NCBI GenBank assembly: GCA_963693305.1
Contig: OY855906.1
Coordinates: 5,955,501-6,019,500 of the forward strand
Direction of reading: 5' to 3'
From: Meandrina meandrites
Lineage: Eukaryota > Cnidaria > Anthozoa > Scleractinia > Meandrinidae
Length of the DNA stretch: 64,000 nt
Below the pieces are notes generated by a model. It did no database searches, had not been told where the DNA came from, and worked only from the letters and a program-made list of their open reading frames with translations. Each line of letters begins with the position of its first letter. Positions within the stretch are counted from its first letter, which is position 1. Shown here piece after piece: positions 36,401 to 48,100 of the stretch. The position numbers and the translations under genes were made by a program.

Positions 36401-39400
36401 CTATAGCGAAAATAACCTTTGCTCCTTACAGACTTTGGACTTTTGTTTTTTTGGAGATTTTCATAAATTAACCATCATAACTGCCTTATGTATATAACAA
36501 GGAACTACGCCCTCCAATTCACAAAAGGACAGCCAAATCTCTTTGCTTTACCTCAACTCTTGCTGTCTCATCATCTCTTCTTTTTGACGTATCTCTTCAA
36601 ATCGGCGCAGTTCATCTTGACGACGTTGAATTTCTACACACAACAAACCACTTTGTTAGCACTAGAGAGAATGCTGTCAGGGGTAAGTTGTTCCATTTTA
36701 AAGTTTGCATCTTTCAGAAGCCAAAACCTACACATAAGTTTCTGCAGAAACTTCATACGGTAATTCCAATAAAAGATTCATCACCAAGATGCAGCTGTTT
36801 TTACCCTTTAAGCCCCAATATCCACATATACAAATTCTCCTGACTGATCTTCATACATTTTCTTACAGTATTAGGAGAATTTGTTTAAGTGCCCCTGTGA
36901 TCAAATTTTGATTTTGATTTTTTTAATTTTCATGTACTATGAGACCTCTTTACACATCTTGTGAAATTTCAATCCAATATGATCATCAGAAGTCATTTTA
37001 TTTTAACATTAAATTATATTTGAAGATCTTTGCTTATAAACATTCAAAATAAGAAAAAAAGTCAATCCATCCTTTCCCTTTGCTGTAAAAGATTCCTTCA
37101 AATTGGAAAGACCATGTTTGAAATCACTCAAAAATGTATTGCAAACCCTTGAGCATTGAGTACGTCACATATGCCTACAGATTCTGTCTTTTCGAAATGC
37201 ATGGCTGAACGCCATGTTGATTCTCTTCAGGCTTTCCTTGTGTTAGCTAGAGGCCATATAATGTGTTTCCTTTTTGGAATGTTTATATATTGTCCTTTTT
37301 TGGAATAAAATAAACACTTTTAAACTAATCCTAAGAAAACCTTGTCTCATCAGCACAGCCTCGTGTTCCTGTATAGCCTGCTCCATTTCTGCTTCTAATT
37401 TCTCTCGAGCTTCCTTGAACTGCTTGTCCAGAGCTTCCTTCTGAGATGCTTCCATTTCTTCCAATGCACGCCACCTTTGTGCCCATTCTGACTCAAATGT
37501 GTTGGGTGCCACAAAGTGAGGTTGGGCTTCTCTCTCTCTGAAGTGAAGATTTTAACACAATCAACACCTCATTTCTACTTATAGTACAAAAAAGGTTAAA
37601 AGATGCGAGCATTTATTCATATTTGAGTTTGCATCTCTCAGGAGCCAAATTGTACTCAAAAGCTTCTTCAGAAACTTCATACGGTAATTCCAAAAAAGCA
37701 GTATCATCACTGAAATGCAGTACTCTTCAGACCAGTTATTACAATACCAATGGCATTTCAAAGAGTGCTATGCTTAGTTCTACTTGTATGTCATCAGTAT
37801 GGCTCATGATCAGTGCTGAGCCCTGTTTAAGGTCATTCCCCATTATTGCATTGTGCATCCCTTCTGCACATAACTTCACACATGATTAGTTTGGGTGCAT
37901 TAGAAAAATGGCAGCTTTTTCTTTACGACTAGACCTCGCCAGAGGTAAATTGTCATTTTCTCAAAAACAAGTACAGAGACCTATCATTTTTTCTGTTGTT
38001 TTAAATTTAGCAATGAATTTCTCAGTGTCGAATAACAGTCGTTGAAAATGTGAATTTATTCAGCAATGGTGACTATAATCATGGTGATATTATAAGGATT
38101 TATTGGGTATAGACAAGGGGACCCCTCATTTTTATTTCAAAATTTAAGTTATTAGAATGTAAACAATAAATAGGCAAAGTTTGGCAAAAAAACTCAGTGC
38201 AGGTTCTATTTCAGTGGAATGACCTTAATTAGAAACATATTCAAGTTTTGTAACACTCTTACTTCTGAAAGACAGGGTTCCTCTTGATATGTTCATCAGT
38301 GATGCCATCCTCATCTTCAGTATGTTCTAACTGTTTAACAGACACAGGACGTGGTGTCCTGAAAAGTCAATAAAAACAAAGCATGATGGATCATGGCTGC
38401 ATTGTTTGTTAATCCAGGATTAGGGTGAATTTTGATTTAAGTTTTTTTTACTTTTCATTAAGGCTTTCTGTGTATATTTTTCCCCCTAGTTTTGATGTCA
38501 ACTAATCTCAAACTCCACAAAACACAGGTGATAAAAACACTTTTATTTACACGAGAAAGTGAACCCTTCATGAACTTTAAATCCTGGGTTAGGGATAATC
38601 AGCTATCAAAAAACCCAGATCACAGTTTAAAAAAATCAATAATCATAACTTTGACTCTCAGATGCCAAATTTATACACAGGTTTTTTTGAAACCTCATAC
38701 GGTAATTCCAATCTAGAAACATTTCATCACTGAGTCAAGATCACAAACAGTAATCATATTGAACTGAATACTATAGAAGTGGTAATTATAATTTACACAC
38801 TTATATTTTGCTCCAAGCTAATGTTCTTGCAATCAGATACAAATAGAATTGGAGTTACCTTCCAAGGAGAAATAATCCATCACTGATTTGTTGCAGTGCT
38901 TGTTGAGCAGAGCTTTTTCTTGCAAACTCGATGATGCCATGTCCCTTTGTTCTTCCTCTATCGTCACAAACAACAACGGCTCGCTCCACATCACCAAACT
39001 GTGAAAATGCTTGATGCAACAGGTCATTTGTGACTACTGGTCCAAGATTAAGTACTTTAAGGGCAGCCGCATGTAAAGCAAACCGTACTCGCACAGTTCT
39101 TCCATTGCGAAATATACCATCAACAGCATGCTTGGCAGTTTCTGCATTCAGACGTGTGTCCTAGCAACAAAAAATAAGAGCACCTAACAGTTAACTATAG
39201 AGTGTCCACCTCTCTAATCAGTACGAGGCTTGTATTTGTGCCTGGTACCAGCACCTTTTTTAGGTACCGGTACATTACCAAGCTCATTCTATTGGTAATG
39301 AGTTTAAAACATCTTCAAGACCCATTTCTTTGTTATCAGACTCTGTAGGGTAAGAAAGAGATGCGTACAGTACCGCCTGAAATCATATGCACCCTTGGGA

Positions 39401-42035
39401 CGTTAACTGTAAGGGCAGAATGCGTGTGTTGCATGAAGGAGGAATGAGACGAAACCGCACAGTTCACAAACAAAATCCACGCAGTTCAGTTAAGAAAACC
39501 TAGGTTGAAAATTTTCCTGGGTCAAATGGACAAAACACTATCACAATAGCCTTTTGTTTAGTTATTGTTTTTCTGTTGAATAGATATATTTTTCTCACAT
39601 TTAATGAGCTAACACGCCCATGACCACTGCATTCAAATTACTTTCATTTCATTTGCTTTTACCATACCTGACCGACATGTTCGTAATGCTGACTGAAATG
39701 CTGTTTGGTTTTAAGCTATTAACTACAACAGTAAATAGCTGCTGGTATCAAGTTAGAAAAGTTAACAAATGAATTTATTCCGAGCTTATATATAGGAACT
39801 GTAGCTACAGTTGCGCGCGGGACTAGCGAACTGAGGTAGCGCGCGCGACTTCAACAATTTGCACGCGCTCTACATGGCGCAATTACATTTTCCGTTAATT
39901 AAGTTTTTTGTGCTTCGTCGTTATTGTCAATTTAAACAGATTTTTTAGGGTTTGTAGTTTAAGAGTATTGTTACCCTTTGTTTAATGTTTCTTAAGACCA
40001 TTTGTTTAAGTTATTTAAAGGTCTACATTTACGCATTTAAAAAGCTCGCGCTAATATAATTTCCAGAAAGTTCGTCAATGTCGCGAAAGCATACGCGAAA
40101 GCGCCGCGGCATCCAACAAGCTATATAAGTTTTTAGTTTTTTGCCTTTGAGTTCAGTTGACGTTAGATACAAGCCACAAGAAGTCAAGTACGGCAACTCA
40201 ATCCTTCTTTAGTGATTTTAGGCAGCACCAAGGTAAATATTTTTGACGCTACTTTAGTTTATTCACTTTATCGCTTTATTTGTTTCTGTCTTAGTTTCAG
40301 TTTTATCGTTTATATTTGTAATTTAAGACTTAAGATTTAAAATAAGAAGAAAGTTGTACCCGACATCGTTAACCGTTATTTGTAAATCTTTACTTTTTTA
40401 TTTCCTTCTTGTAAACTGTACACTTTCTTAAATGCATTTATATTCCGTAGTTTTCACGATGTTATTTGTAATTTTACATATGTTTTTATTTTAGTTCTCA
40501 CGTTATTTATTAAACAAGCAATAAATATCAGTTACGTGAACGGTTTCCTAAATCACTGGAGTAATAGGAACCTCTCCTGAAACTATGCTTGCCATTTGAA
40601 ACAATTCGAAAAACGACCAGGGCTTGATTAACTTGTAACGGCAAATGGTGAATTAGCTCCATTGGTCTTTGTAATCATATATTCACGATGGCGTCTGTAG
40701 TATAGCTTTTCAATCATTATTCGTGAATTTTTTTTCAATCATAATTCGTGAATTTTTTTTCGAAATTTTTTCCCCTTTAAGTTTAACAGACAATACCCAA
40801 TATAGTTTCATGTACGGACATACTCCACAAATGAGCAGCGCGTGTACACATACATTACATAACAAATTGAAAAACGAACATTCCAGTATGTACGCAAAAA
40901 TGTTTTTGCTGCTTGTAATGCCATTTTCGGCTAAACTTTGAATTAGATAAATATAGTTCTGTAAAAATTTTCTAGCTTCCCCAGGTCTCCAGAGAAGGCA
41001 GTTTATCATAGCCTAGCATCAACATAAATAAAAGGACAATTATGCAAATTGAAAAATTGGCCACATGTCAATTTTTCACTGCCAGTCGATGAGACAAGGG
41101 GACACTTAGCCGGCGGGGCCTTGGGACGAGAAATGAAGGGCTCTAGAGACAAAGGATTTTCAGTCCTAGATTCTGGGACTTCCTGTATTCATGTATGCAG
41201 TCGTGATGTTTCTATAAACTGTATGGGAGAGTTGTGGCATATTTTACTTCGGCCCAAGATCTCCAATTAAAAAATTGAATTGATTCAAAAATCCTATGTC
41301 CACGGAGCCTTCTGTTTCTCGTGCCAAGGGCCTGCCGGCAAAGAGAAGCAACAAGGGCTATGGGGACAAGAATGTTTGCTGGCTTGAATTCTGTTGCCAC
41401 AAACCCCAGAGCCCTTTATTTCTTGTGCCAATGCCCCAGCCAGCTAAGAGAAGTGAAAAAGAGGTGTGAGGACGAGAATGGGAGCCTGAGGCGAATCACC
41501 ATTTACAGCCTGTTGCCGAAATTATATGTGGGTTTTTTTCTGTCTTCTAAGTGATTTAATATTCTGTAGTATCACTACTTACCATTCTGACAAAGCCAAA
41601 TCCTTTCTCCTTGTTTACAAACACCTCAGCGACCTCACCATACTTTTCAAACATCTCCCGCAGTTCGGTCTCTTCACAGCTTAGCAAGTTACCAACGAAA
41701 AGTCTGCATCGACCGGAAAACTTCCGTTCCTTCGGTTTGGGTTCCTTGGATTTGTACGAAGAGTTCCATGCTCCTGCATTGCCGCCTTTAGAGACCGGTG
41801 ATTCAGACGGCTTCCGATAAGATTTTTCTGCTGCAGGTTTGCTGTCTTTAGTAGCTGTGGTGTTCGATTTGGGCGACTCCGACACGCTGGTCTTTTTCGC
41901 GTTGTTTTCCGAGTTCTTCTCCTCGGTTTTTATCGTAATTAGCTCGCGAGAGTTCGGTTTCCCTGTCTTGTCTTTAGAATAAGGTGAACTAGAGGTCCGC
42001 CTAGGCGACCTTGAGCGTGAACGAGTCGCCGGCAT
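33416..42035 (-). CDS. NONO: DBHS family RNA/DNA-binding protein (NONO/SFPQ/nonA type)
   Basis: Nine coding exons: 42035-41583, 39160-38859, 38358-38263, 37537-37341, 36633-36552, 36187-36058, 35614-35564, 35225-34887 and 33538-33416. All have GT-AG introns and phases that join to 590 residues. Order of parts: RS-dipeptide N-terminus (RSRSRSPRR); RRM1 from about 111 ([14 protein letters not shown]); RRM2 from about 185 ([16 protein letters not shown]); the NOPS segment ([28 protein letters not shown]); a long Arg/Glu/Gln coiled coil; a GGPPGR repeat block in exon 8; and a charged tail. This RRM-RRM-NOPS-coiled-coil order defines the DBHS proteins, nuclear factors in splicing, RNA retention, transcription and DNA repair that dimerise through NOPS and coiled coil. 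The vertebrate paralogues split later, so NONO is a family label. Introns 2, 3 and 4 each carry a C/D snoRNA. Confidence 0.93.
34990..35195 (-). repeat. coding minisatellite GGPPGR in DBHS exon 8
   Basis: About nine near-identical 18-bp units (CCTGGTGGTCCTCCACG-like on plus) encode [13 protein letters not shown]. The repeat opens long spurious frames in other phases. RG/G-P-rich tails are typical low-complexity regions of DBHS and other RNA-binding proteins and may vary in length between alleles. Confidence 0.9.
35420..35545. repeat. fold-back element in DBHS intron 7
   Basis: Arms of about 60 bp flank a GGCCTTCGGCC-type centre: ATTTCTATGAGGTGATAG pairs with CTGTCACCTCGTAGAAAT, and AACAATTAGA pairs with TCTAATTGTT. 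It lies wholly inside the intron between exons 7 and 8. Confidence 0.75.
36706..36793 (-). ncRNA. C/D box snoRNA (copy A), 18S guide, DBHS intron 4
   Basis: Read on the minus strand. Terminal stem GCATCTT/AAGATGC, plus one further T-A pair; box C GTGATGA (36784-36778); box D CTGA (36717-36714). Guide TGGAATTACCG (36768-36758) is followed by T and a D'-like ATGA. It is complementary to CGGUAAUUCCA of 18S rRNA, and the fifth position before D' pairs with the U after CGG. The internal hairpin AAGTTTC/GAAACTT is perfect. The RNA ends 72 nt before the exon 5 acceptor, near the spacing usual for intron-processed snoRNAs, in sense orientation to the host. Confidence 0.9.
37630..37719 (-). ncRNA. C/D box snoRNA (copy B), 18S guide, DBHS intron 3
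   Basis: Terminal stem GCATTTC/GAGATGC with one G-U pair and an extra T-A; box C GTGATGA (37710-37704); box D CTGA (37641-37638). Guide TGGAATTACCG (37692-37682), then T and a D'-like ATGA, exactly as in copy A. The internal hairpin AAGTTTC/GAAGCTT keeps pairing through G-U. The 3' half (GAGTACAA, TTGGCTC) is nearly identical to copy D in UTP14. It ends 92 nt before the exon 4 acceptor. Confidence 0.9.
38651..38738 (-). ncRNA. C/D box snoRNA (copy C), 18S guide, DBHS intron 2
   Basis: Terminal stem TTGACTC/GAGTCAA, a different sequence from the other copies yet perfectly paired; box C GTGATGA (38730-38724); box D CTGA (38661-38658). The guide TGGAATTACCG (38710-38700), spacer T and D'-like ATGA are conserved. 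The internal hairpin is AGGTTT/AAACCT, a compensatory change relative to copy A. The most diverged copy, 292 nt upstream of the exon 3 acceptor. Confidence 0.88.
39800..40563 (+). mobile_element. LTR-like insertion with its own promoter in DBHS intron 1
   Basis: The 764-bp segment is flanked by an 8-bp direct repeat, ATAGGAAC (39792-39799 and 40564-40571). It begins TGTAGC, holds a TATA box (40122-40128) with a TTCAGTT initiator about 32 bp downstream, a possible donor CACCAAG/GTAAAT near 40230, and AATAAA at 40520 close to its right end. That order (promoter, transcribed part, poly(A) signal near the end) is LTR-like. However, the right end does not read CA and 8 bp is long for an LTR duplication, so the class is uncertain. 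It is antisense to the host gene. Confidence 0.45.
40122..40158 (+). promoter_or_regulatory. TATA box plus initiator inside the LTR-like insertion
   Basis: TATATAA at 40122-40128 and TTCAGTT at 40152-40158 are spaced as in a focused core promoter, with predicted start at A40155. Transcription would run antisense to the DBHS gene. Confidence 0.5.
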
Positions 42036-42180
42036 GCTTTAAAATTCGGCGAAAAACGGAGCCACAAACTGCACAACAGCTGTCCGCCGCTACCAAGATG
42101 GCGTCGACTCGAGAATAGGCCACGTGGTAGAAGTATCCCAGTCTCCTTTGCGTGGTCACGAGGGTGAGGTTTGCTGAAAA
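42036..42180. promoter_or_regulatory. bidirectional promoter of DBHS and UTP14 genes
   Basis: Only 145 bp separate the two start codons (42035 minus, 42181 plus), so both 5' UTRs and the shared promoter fit in this gap. It contains CAAGATGGCG (42094-42103), a YY1-type motif usual near starts of housekeeping genes, and a CACGTG E-box (42121-42126). No TATA box is seen. Both genes act in nuclear RNA biology, which makes co-regulation plausible. Confidence 0.75.
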
Positions 42181-45100
42181 ATGGCCGTGAATATAGCCTT
42201 GAAGTGAGTAATACAAAATAGGGGTGCTTTTTATGCTCTAAGTAACTTTTTTAGTAACGACGGTAAGTAGAAAACACTTTCCTTTCTTTATTTTTGATTT
42301 CCAAACAGGATTGCGCCCGTGCTGGAAAGGAAAGAAAGCGACGAACTTCTGGATCACGGAACAGACGATCTGAGCGCCAGCGACGAAGAGGTTTGCATTT
42401 CAATATTGTCTGAATTAGTAATTAACAGATTTGTTGTGGTGTTGATCTTTTAACTTACTTCTAGAACTGGTTGATTCCTGATGTTACCCTTTTAATTGCG
42501 TATTTGTGGGTTGTTTAAGCTCGGTTTTCCACACCATTAACTCCCAGATATTGCGCTCCTACTTGTCGAACAAACGTGCAATTATGGTATTTTGTAGACT
42601 TTGTCCACGTGCGCTAAACCTGGTATTTTTTGTTCACGTTCCGTTTGAGTAGAGACGGAAATGTTTGTTATTGCTATAGCATTAAACTATAACTTGCACA
42701 TGTGGAAATGAAAAACTAAACACAGGATGTACAGTAATTTGATACAGGGCTCTGAGACAGCTTTGACGAGATTTCTGACATTTCTTTCCGCTCCCACTTT
42801 CCTCTGATGGACAACCTGGGGGATTGTAAAAAAGTAAAGCAATCTTTATGAATTTTCACTTTACACAGAAAGATAGCGGAGATGAAGAAAAGCATGAGAA
42901 GCTCCTCAAGGCAATCAAGTCATTATCATCCAGTGGAAAACAAAAGTATGCCTGCTTCATAGTTTTAATATATCAGATACACTGCTAGCTATTCACAGAC
43001 TAGGTTTCATTAATAGGACCAGGCACCCAGGGAATGTGAGCGGCTGTGGACATGGCTTTGCCTGGCTGTTTTCAAAATCTGAACCCACTTCAGAGTAGAG
43101 AGTAGGGCCTTGCTATTCAGGCTATTCTCAACTATTTGCGTGGTTGAACTTTGCTCTTTAGCACTTTGATGGCAAATATTGATTGTGTGGTTCCAAAAAA
43201 TATCCATACTCCCCTCACAGAAGGATTTTTAGTGTTAAACCCCACCCCCTCAGAATTTCTGTTCCAGGGAGGTCACACACACACACACCCCTTTGGAATT
43301 TCCATTATTTTTTAACATGGCCGCTCTACCCCCTGGAAAATTCAAATCATTTTGTTATTTACAACCACTAAAATTGTGGGTAAGACTTCAATGCTCAATT
43401 ACGTTTCATTAAGTGAGTTACATTCGAGGAAGAAGACTTCTAAAGACTTGACTTTGGATTTCTTTCAGAAAACTTTTTTCCCTACATTTGAGTTCCTAAT
43501 ATCAGGGTGCAATTTATCTGGCGGTGCAGATTATCTGCATGTGTGGCTTATCTGCAGGTGTTAACAGTATTTCCCAGAATTTACGGCTGCCATTAGAAAA
43601 TTGCACAAAGAACAAATCTAAAGTTTTTGTTGCTTTTGGCGTGATTGTCAATACTTATTGTTATTGTAATTTCAACCCTAGGTATTTTTGAGCCCTTGGC
43701 ATCACTTCCTGCCATTCGCAACCAAGCATTTGAACAACACTGATTAACAGTGGCTGTAAATTCTCAGAAATAAATGTTAAAATAAAATGACTTCTGATGT
43801 TCTTAATGAATTAAAATTTGGCAAGGTGAATAAGCAAGTCTAACAGTACACGAACATGTTTAAAAAAATGAACATAACAAAAAAATTGATCACAGGGGCA
43901 CTAGTTTCCATGGCATGAATGAAGTGGCCAAGTATGTCATGGGATGCAAGATCATCCCAGGTTACTCCCCTAGCTTCTTTGCGAGGTTGCAGTAATAAGG
44001 CACTGGTTACCATTGGATTATTTTGTACTCCTGGGTATAAAAGAGAGTAGAGAGTAGGACTGTGAGTTTGCTTTCTTTGCTTATCCTGCTTGAAAGCTGA
44101 CACTACAGGGGAAAGGTTGGTTTGGATCACTTCTGAAAATTGCAAGGTTAATCCAAACCACATGTTAGCCTAAAAAATATTCAAATGTTTGTTCAAGATC
44201 ATAATTAGATTTTTCCTTTCAGTCACACAAAATTAATCTTGCTAACATAATAAACCTGTTTCTCAACAGACACAGGGCATCACAGCAGCGATCAGAACCA
44301 AACAAGACAGTGTCCGAGTTTCATTTAAGCACTGTTAAAGGTATTGTCAAAAACACCAACCAGATTATAAAAGTTAATCTAATAATCTGATCTCTGGAGA
44401 TGATTCCTTCAAGTTCTCCCTTTCCTTACTCCAGTATCGTTGGACAAAAACAAAAGCTCTCACTAGCCTTGGAAAGAACATTTCTTAAGTAGCAAGGTGA
44501 ACTGTGTATCCTTCTAAATGCTTTTCCTTCCCTTTTTTGCTCAGATGTGCTCAGACATTATTCACAATACCAGGGCTCGAAATTAAAAAAATTCTTAAGT
44601 CGCCACTTGGCGACTAAGTGCTAAAAACTAGTCGCCAAATGCAAATTTTTAGTTGCCAGATTGTAAAATCAATAGGGACTAGTTCAAAAGTGCTTAAAAT
44701 CATTTGTAGGAATTGAATCTAAAAAGGACTGAATACATAAACATTCGAAAAGAAAAACAAAGCAATCTTATCACAAGGTTTAAAACAAAAACATTTTATA
44801 AGATTTTATGGCCACTAACTTTGTAGCTGACGTAAAGAACTGGAAGGAACCTCGAAGGAATCAACATGGCGGAAAGCACTGCATTACAAGAGACACAATC
44901 CATATGCATACATAACGTACTCTTTGAAAAGGGTTTGCAGAGCATTGTAGGGCAACTTCAAACGTGCAAGTTTTCGGATGCGAGAGAATCTTTTTTGGGC
45001 AAAGCAAAAGGATGGATTGGAGCAGTACGACTTCTTTTCTTATTTTGAATGTTTTAGAAGCAAAAATCTTCCAATATAATTCTCTGGAAGGACATAATGT

Positions 45101-48100
45101 CCGAGAAAATGGCCATTATTCATCGTCAACACAGAGAAATGTAGTCGCCATTTTGGCAACTAACCCAGAAATTTAGTCGCCAAGGACGAAATGTTGGTCG
45201 CATTGGCGACCGTATTGGTCGCAATTTCGAGCCCTGAATACCAGTAATTAATTTTGTGGTTTGCCCTTTTTTTAGTCATCTTCAGTCATATCAGTGTAGA
45301 TGTTGCAGTTAATTTTTTACTTCATGAAAATTTTATTCTTCCTTTGTTTTTTAGTATGGTGAAATGTATGGTAACGAGTTTGAAACAAAGGAAGAATAAA
45401 ATTTTACCTGAAGAAAAAAGTAACTGCAATATAGTACATTGTTATCCAACAACAATGTGAATCAAGCATAATCATATCATGGAATACTTTAGAAAGTGGT
45501 ATTTACAAAACATTGTATTTGGTGATAAGTATGTTCATGACATAGATTTGGTTTCCACTTTCATACAGATAGCAAACAACAAGTTGACTTGAGTGATCTC
45601 ATTGGATCTTTAAACAACAGCAGTGAATATGGTAATCTCAAGAAAAAATTGGTAAGAACATAAGAAAAAAGTGATCGTAGTCCCAAGTAAAGAAAGCTTT
45701 TTTCTTATTTTACGATAAATGCAAAAGGAAGTTTATCAGGTGACATGAGCAACAGTCCCTTTGCAGGAAGTTTCATACCAAGTGACCAGTTGCAGAGCCA
45801 GATTCTTCCAGTGATTCGACATTGCTTTTTTATTTGTCTGGGAAGTCTATGTTTAACGAATGCCAATCATGATGAATAATTACAAGTTGCACAGAGGTTG
45901 CATGAAAACAGGATTGTGAAACTGTTATCAGTGTGAGTTGTATTGACCAACATCAGTATGGTACCAGAATTTGAATCTTTTTTCATTCTTTTGTCTGTAA
46001 AATAAAGACCCTTTATATGCAGTATGCTACTAGAATTCTCCCTGCTGTTGTTGTTATTATTGCAATGGTTAATTAGTGTGTTCATTTCATCTTATTTCAG
46101 GACAGTATGCAGAGAAATTCTGGCACCCTTGATGTTCCTTTACCAAAACCACAAGCGCAAAAAGTAAGTAAAATTCCCAACTCACTTATCGCTGATCTTG
46201 GTGAACTCTGAAGTGAAAGCAGAAGGATCAAATTTTCCTGAACAAGGGATATGATTACCAACACAAAAATGGATGCTGCAACTTGAGACATTTTGTGTTG
46301 TAAATGTTTTCCTTTTTTATAAGGAAATGCTAATTTATAACATTTAATCCCAAAAGGGCCATAATCTGCATTTACTTGAAATGCCTTTGCAATATTTGTA
46401 TATAGCTAAATAGAATTTAGGCCAAGCTAGAATTGTGGGAATTATTAATAAACCAAAAAAATCCTTTGTGTGCTCCCAAGTACACCCCAAGAATTCACAC
46501 AACCAGCTGTTACTGCCCTGGTAATATTTTATCTTTCTTTTTCCAGATTCAACGTACTATTGCATATGGAGAAACCAAAAAGGACATTGAAAAATGGACA
46601 CCAACTGTGAAAAAGAACAGGGAGGTAACAAAGTTGACTTGCTTTCAAATTCTTGTCTATCCTTTGTGGGAATTCTCAACGGGTATTGATGTAAATGTAA
46701 TTTTGTTCTGCCAATTTGGTCTCAATCTTAAGTTAGGCAGTGATTGTAAATGTGTGCTTTGATTTGTTTCTAGGCTGAACATTTGTCGTTTCCACTCAAA
46801 CCCTATGAACCACCTGTACCAACACTGAGGGGAATATCTGTAAATTTCAAGGTAATAATGCCGTTGCGTGCGGCTTTCCCCATTTCACTGACTAGCTCAA
46901 GTCGACAGACTGCCCTTTCATTGTAACCAAGGTCGTTTAGCAATAAACACTCAGTATATTAAAGATTGTCTTATAATTACAGGAAAATACCTAGAATCTG
47001 CCATTCTCAGCTGATAAGTGTTAAAAAAAAAATAAAATAAAAAAGTTATTGTTGTGAAAGATGAAATATTCAGCATGTTGCGAGTGTGGAAATCGGATAC
47101 AAAGCAGACATAAATTCTGCAAAACTTTGGGTTGTTGAGTGTTGTCAAGATGTGTACAGTCATGTATACATCAAGTCATGAGGTTTCTGGATGTTGCAGT
47201 TTTGTTGGGTGTGGCATAAGGGCAGCCACCCCTTTTTACTGAGGGTTGCTCCCCTTATGCCTCATGTGACAACATCATGCTCCCATCAACAACAGGTTGT
47301 CATACACTAGTTATATCTTGAAGATGATCTTTTTCAACAATGACACGAGCATGGGACAAAGAAAAATTCTGAGTCGCTGACGGGAATCGAACCCATGGCC
47401 TCCCAGATACCGGTTGGGCGCTCTAACCAACTGAGGTACAAGAGACTGGTTGTGAGCTTGGCCATTTACTAGGTTGATATGTGACACACGTCCTGCATAC
47501 TGCTACATTGCTGATCCTAGCAGTATGCAGGACGCGTGTCACATATCAACCTAGTAAATGGCCAAGCTCACAACCAGTCTCTTGTACCTCAGTTGGTTAG
47601 AGCGCCCAACCGGTATCTGGGAGGCCATGGGTTCGATTCCCGTCAGGGACTCAGAATTTTTCTTTGTCCCATGCTCGTGTCATTGTTGAAAAAGATCATC
47701 TTCATTATTTATCACCAAGCTTAAAATTTACCATCTTTATTATTTACTACAAACTTGATGATTTCGACATTGCTGATCCTAGCAGTATGCAGGACGCGTG
47801 TCACATATCAACCTAGTAAATGGCCAAGCTCACAACCAGTCTCTTGTACCTCAGTTGGTTAGAGCGCCCAACCGGTATCTGGGAGGCCATGGGTTCGATT
47901 CCCGTCAGGGACTCAGAATTTTTCTTTGTCCCATGCTCGTGTCATTGTTGAAAAAGATCATCTTCATTATTTATCACCGAGCTTAAAATTTACCATCTTT
48001 ATTATTTACTAGTTATATCTTAGTATCTAGTAATTTATTGTCCTTAGTTTCTCTACTTTTCAATGACAAATTTAGAAAAGGTTCATTGTTTTGATTTTTT

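Noticed and set aside
37732..37797. Possible fifth C/D snoRNA in DBHS intron 3 (CTGATGA and CTGA about 60 nt apart)
   Set aside because: No terminal stem, box C starts with C rather than a purine, and no 18S-type guide.
45868..45970. ATGATGA in UTP14 intron 5 as a box C
   Set aside because: No CTGA at a suitable distance and no flanking stem.
47579..47652. tRNA gene with GGT anticodon in UTP14 intron 8
   Set aside because: Position 33 is C, the anticodon stem is mismatched, and the same unit recurs three times with identical flanks, as in a SINE.
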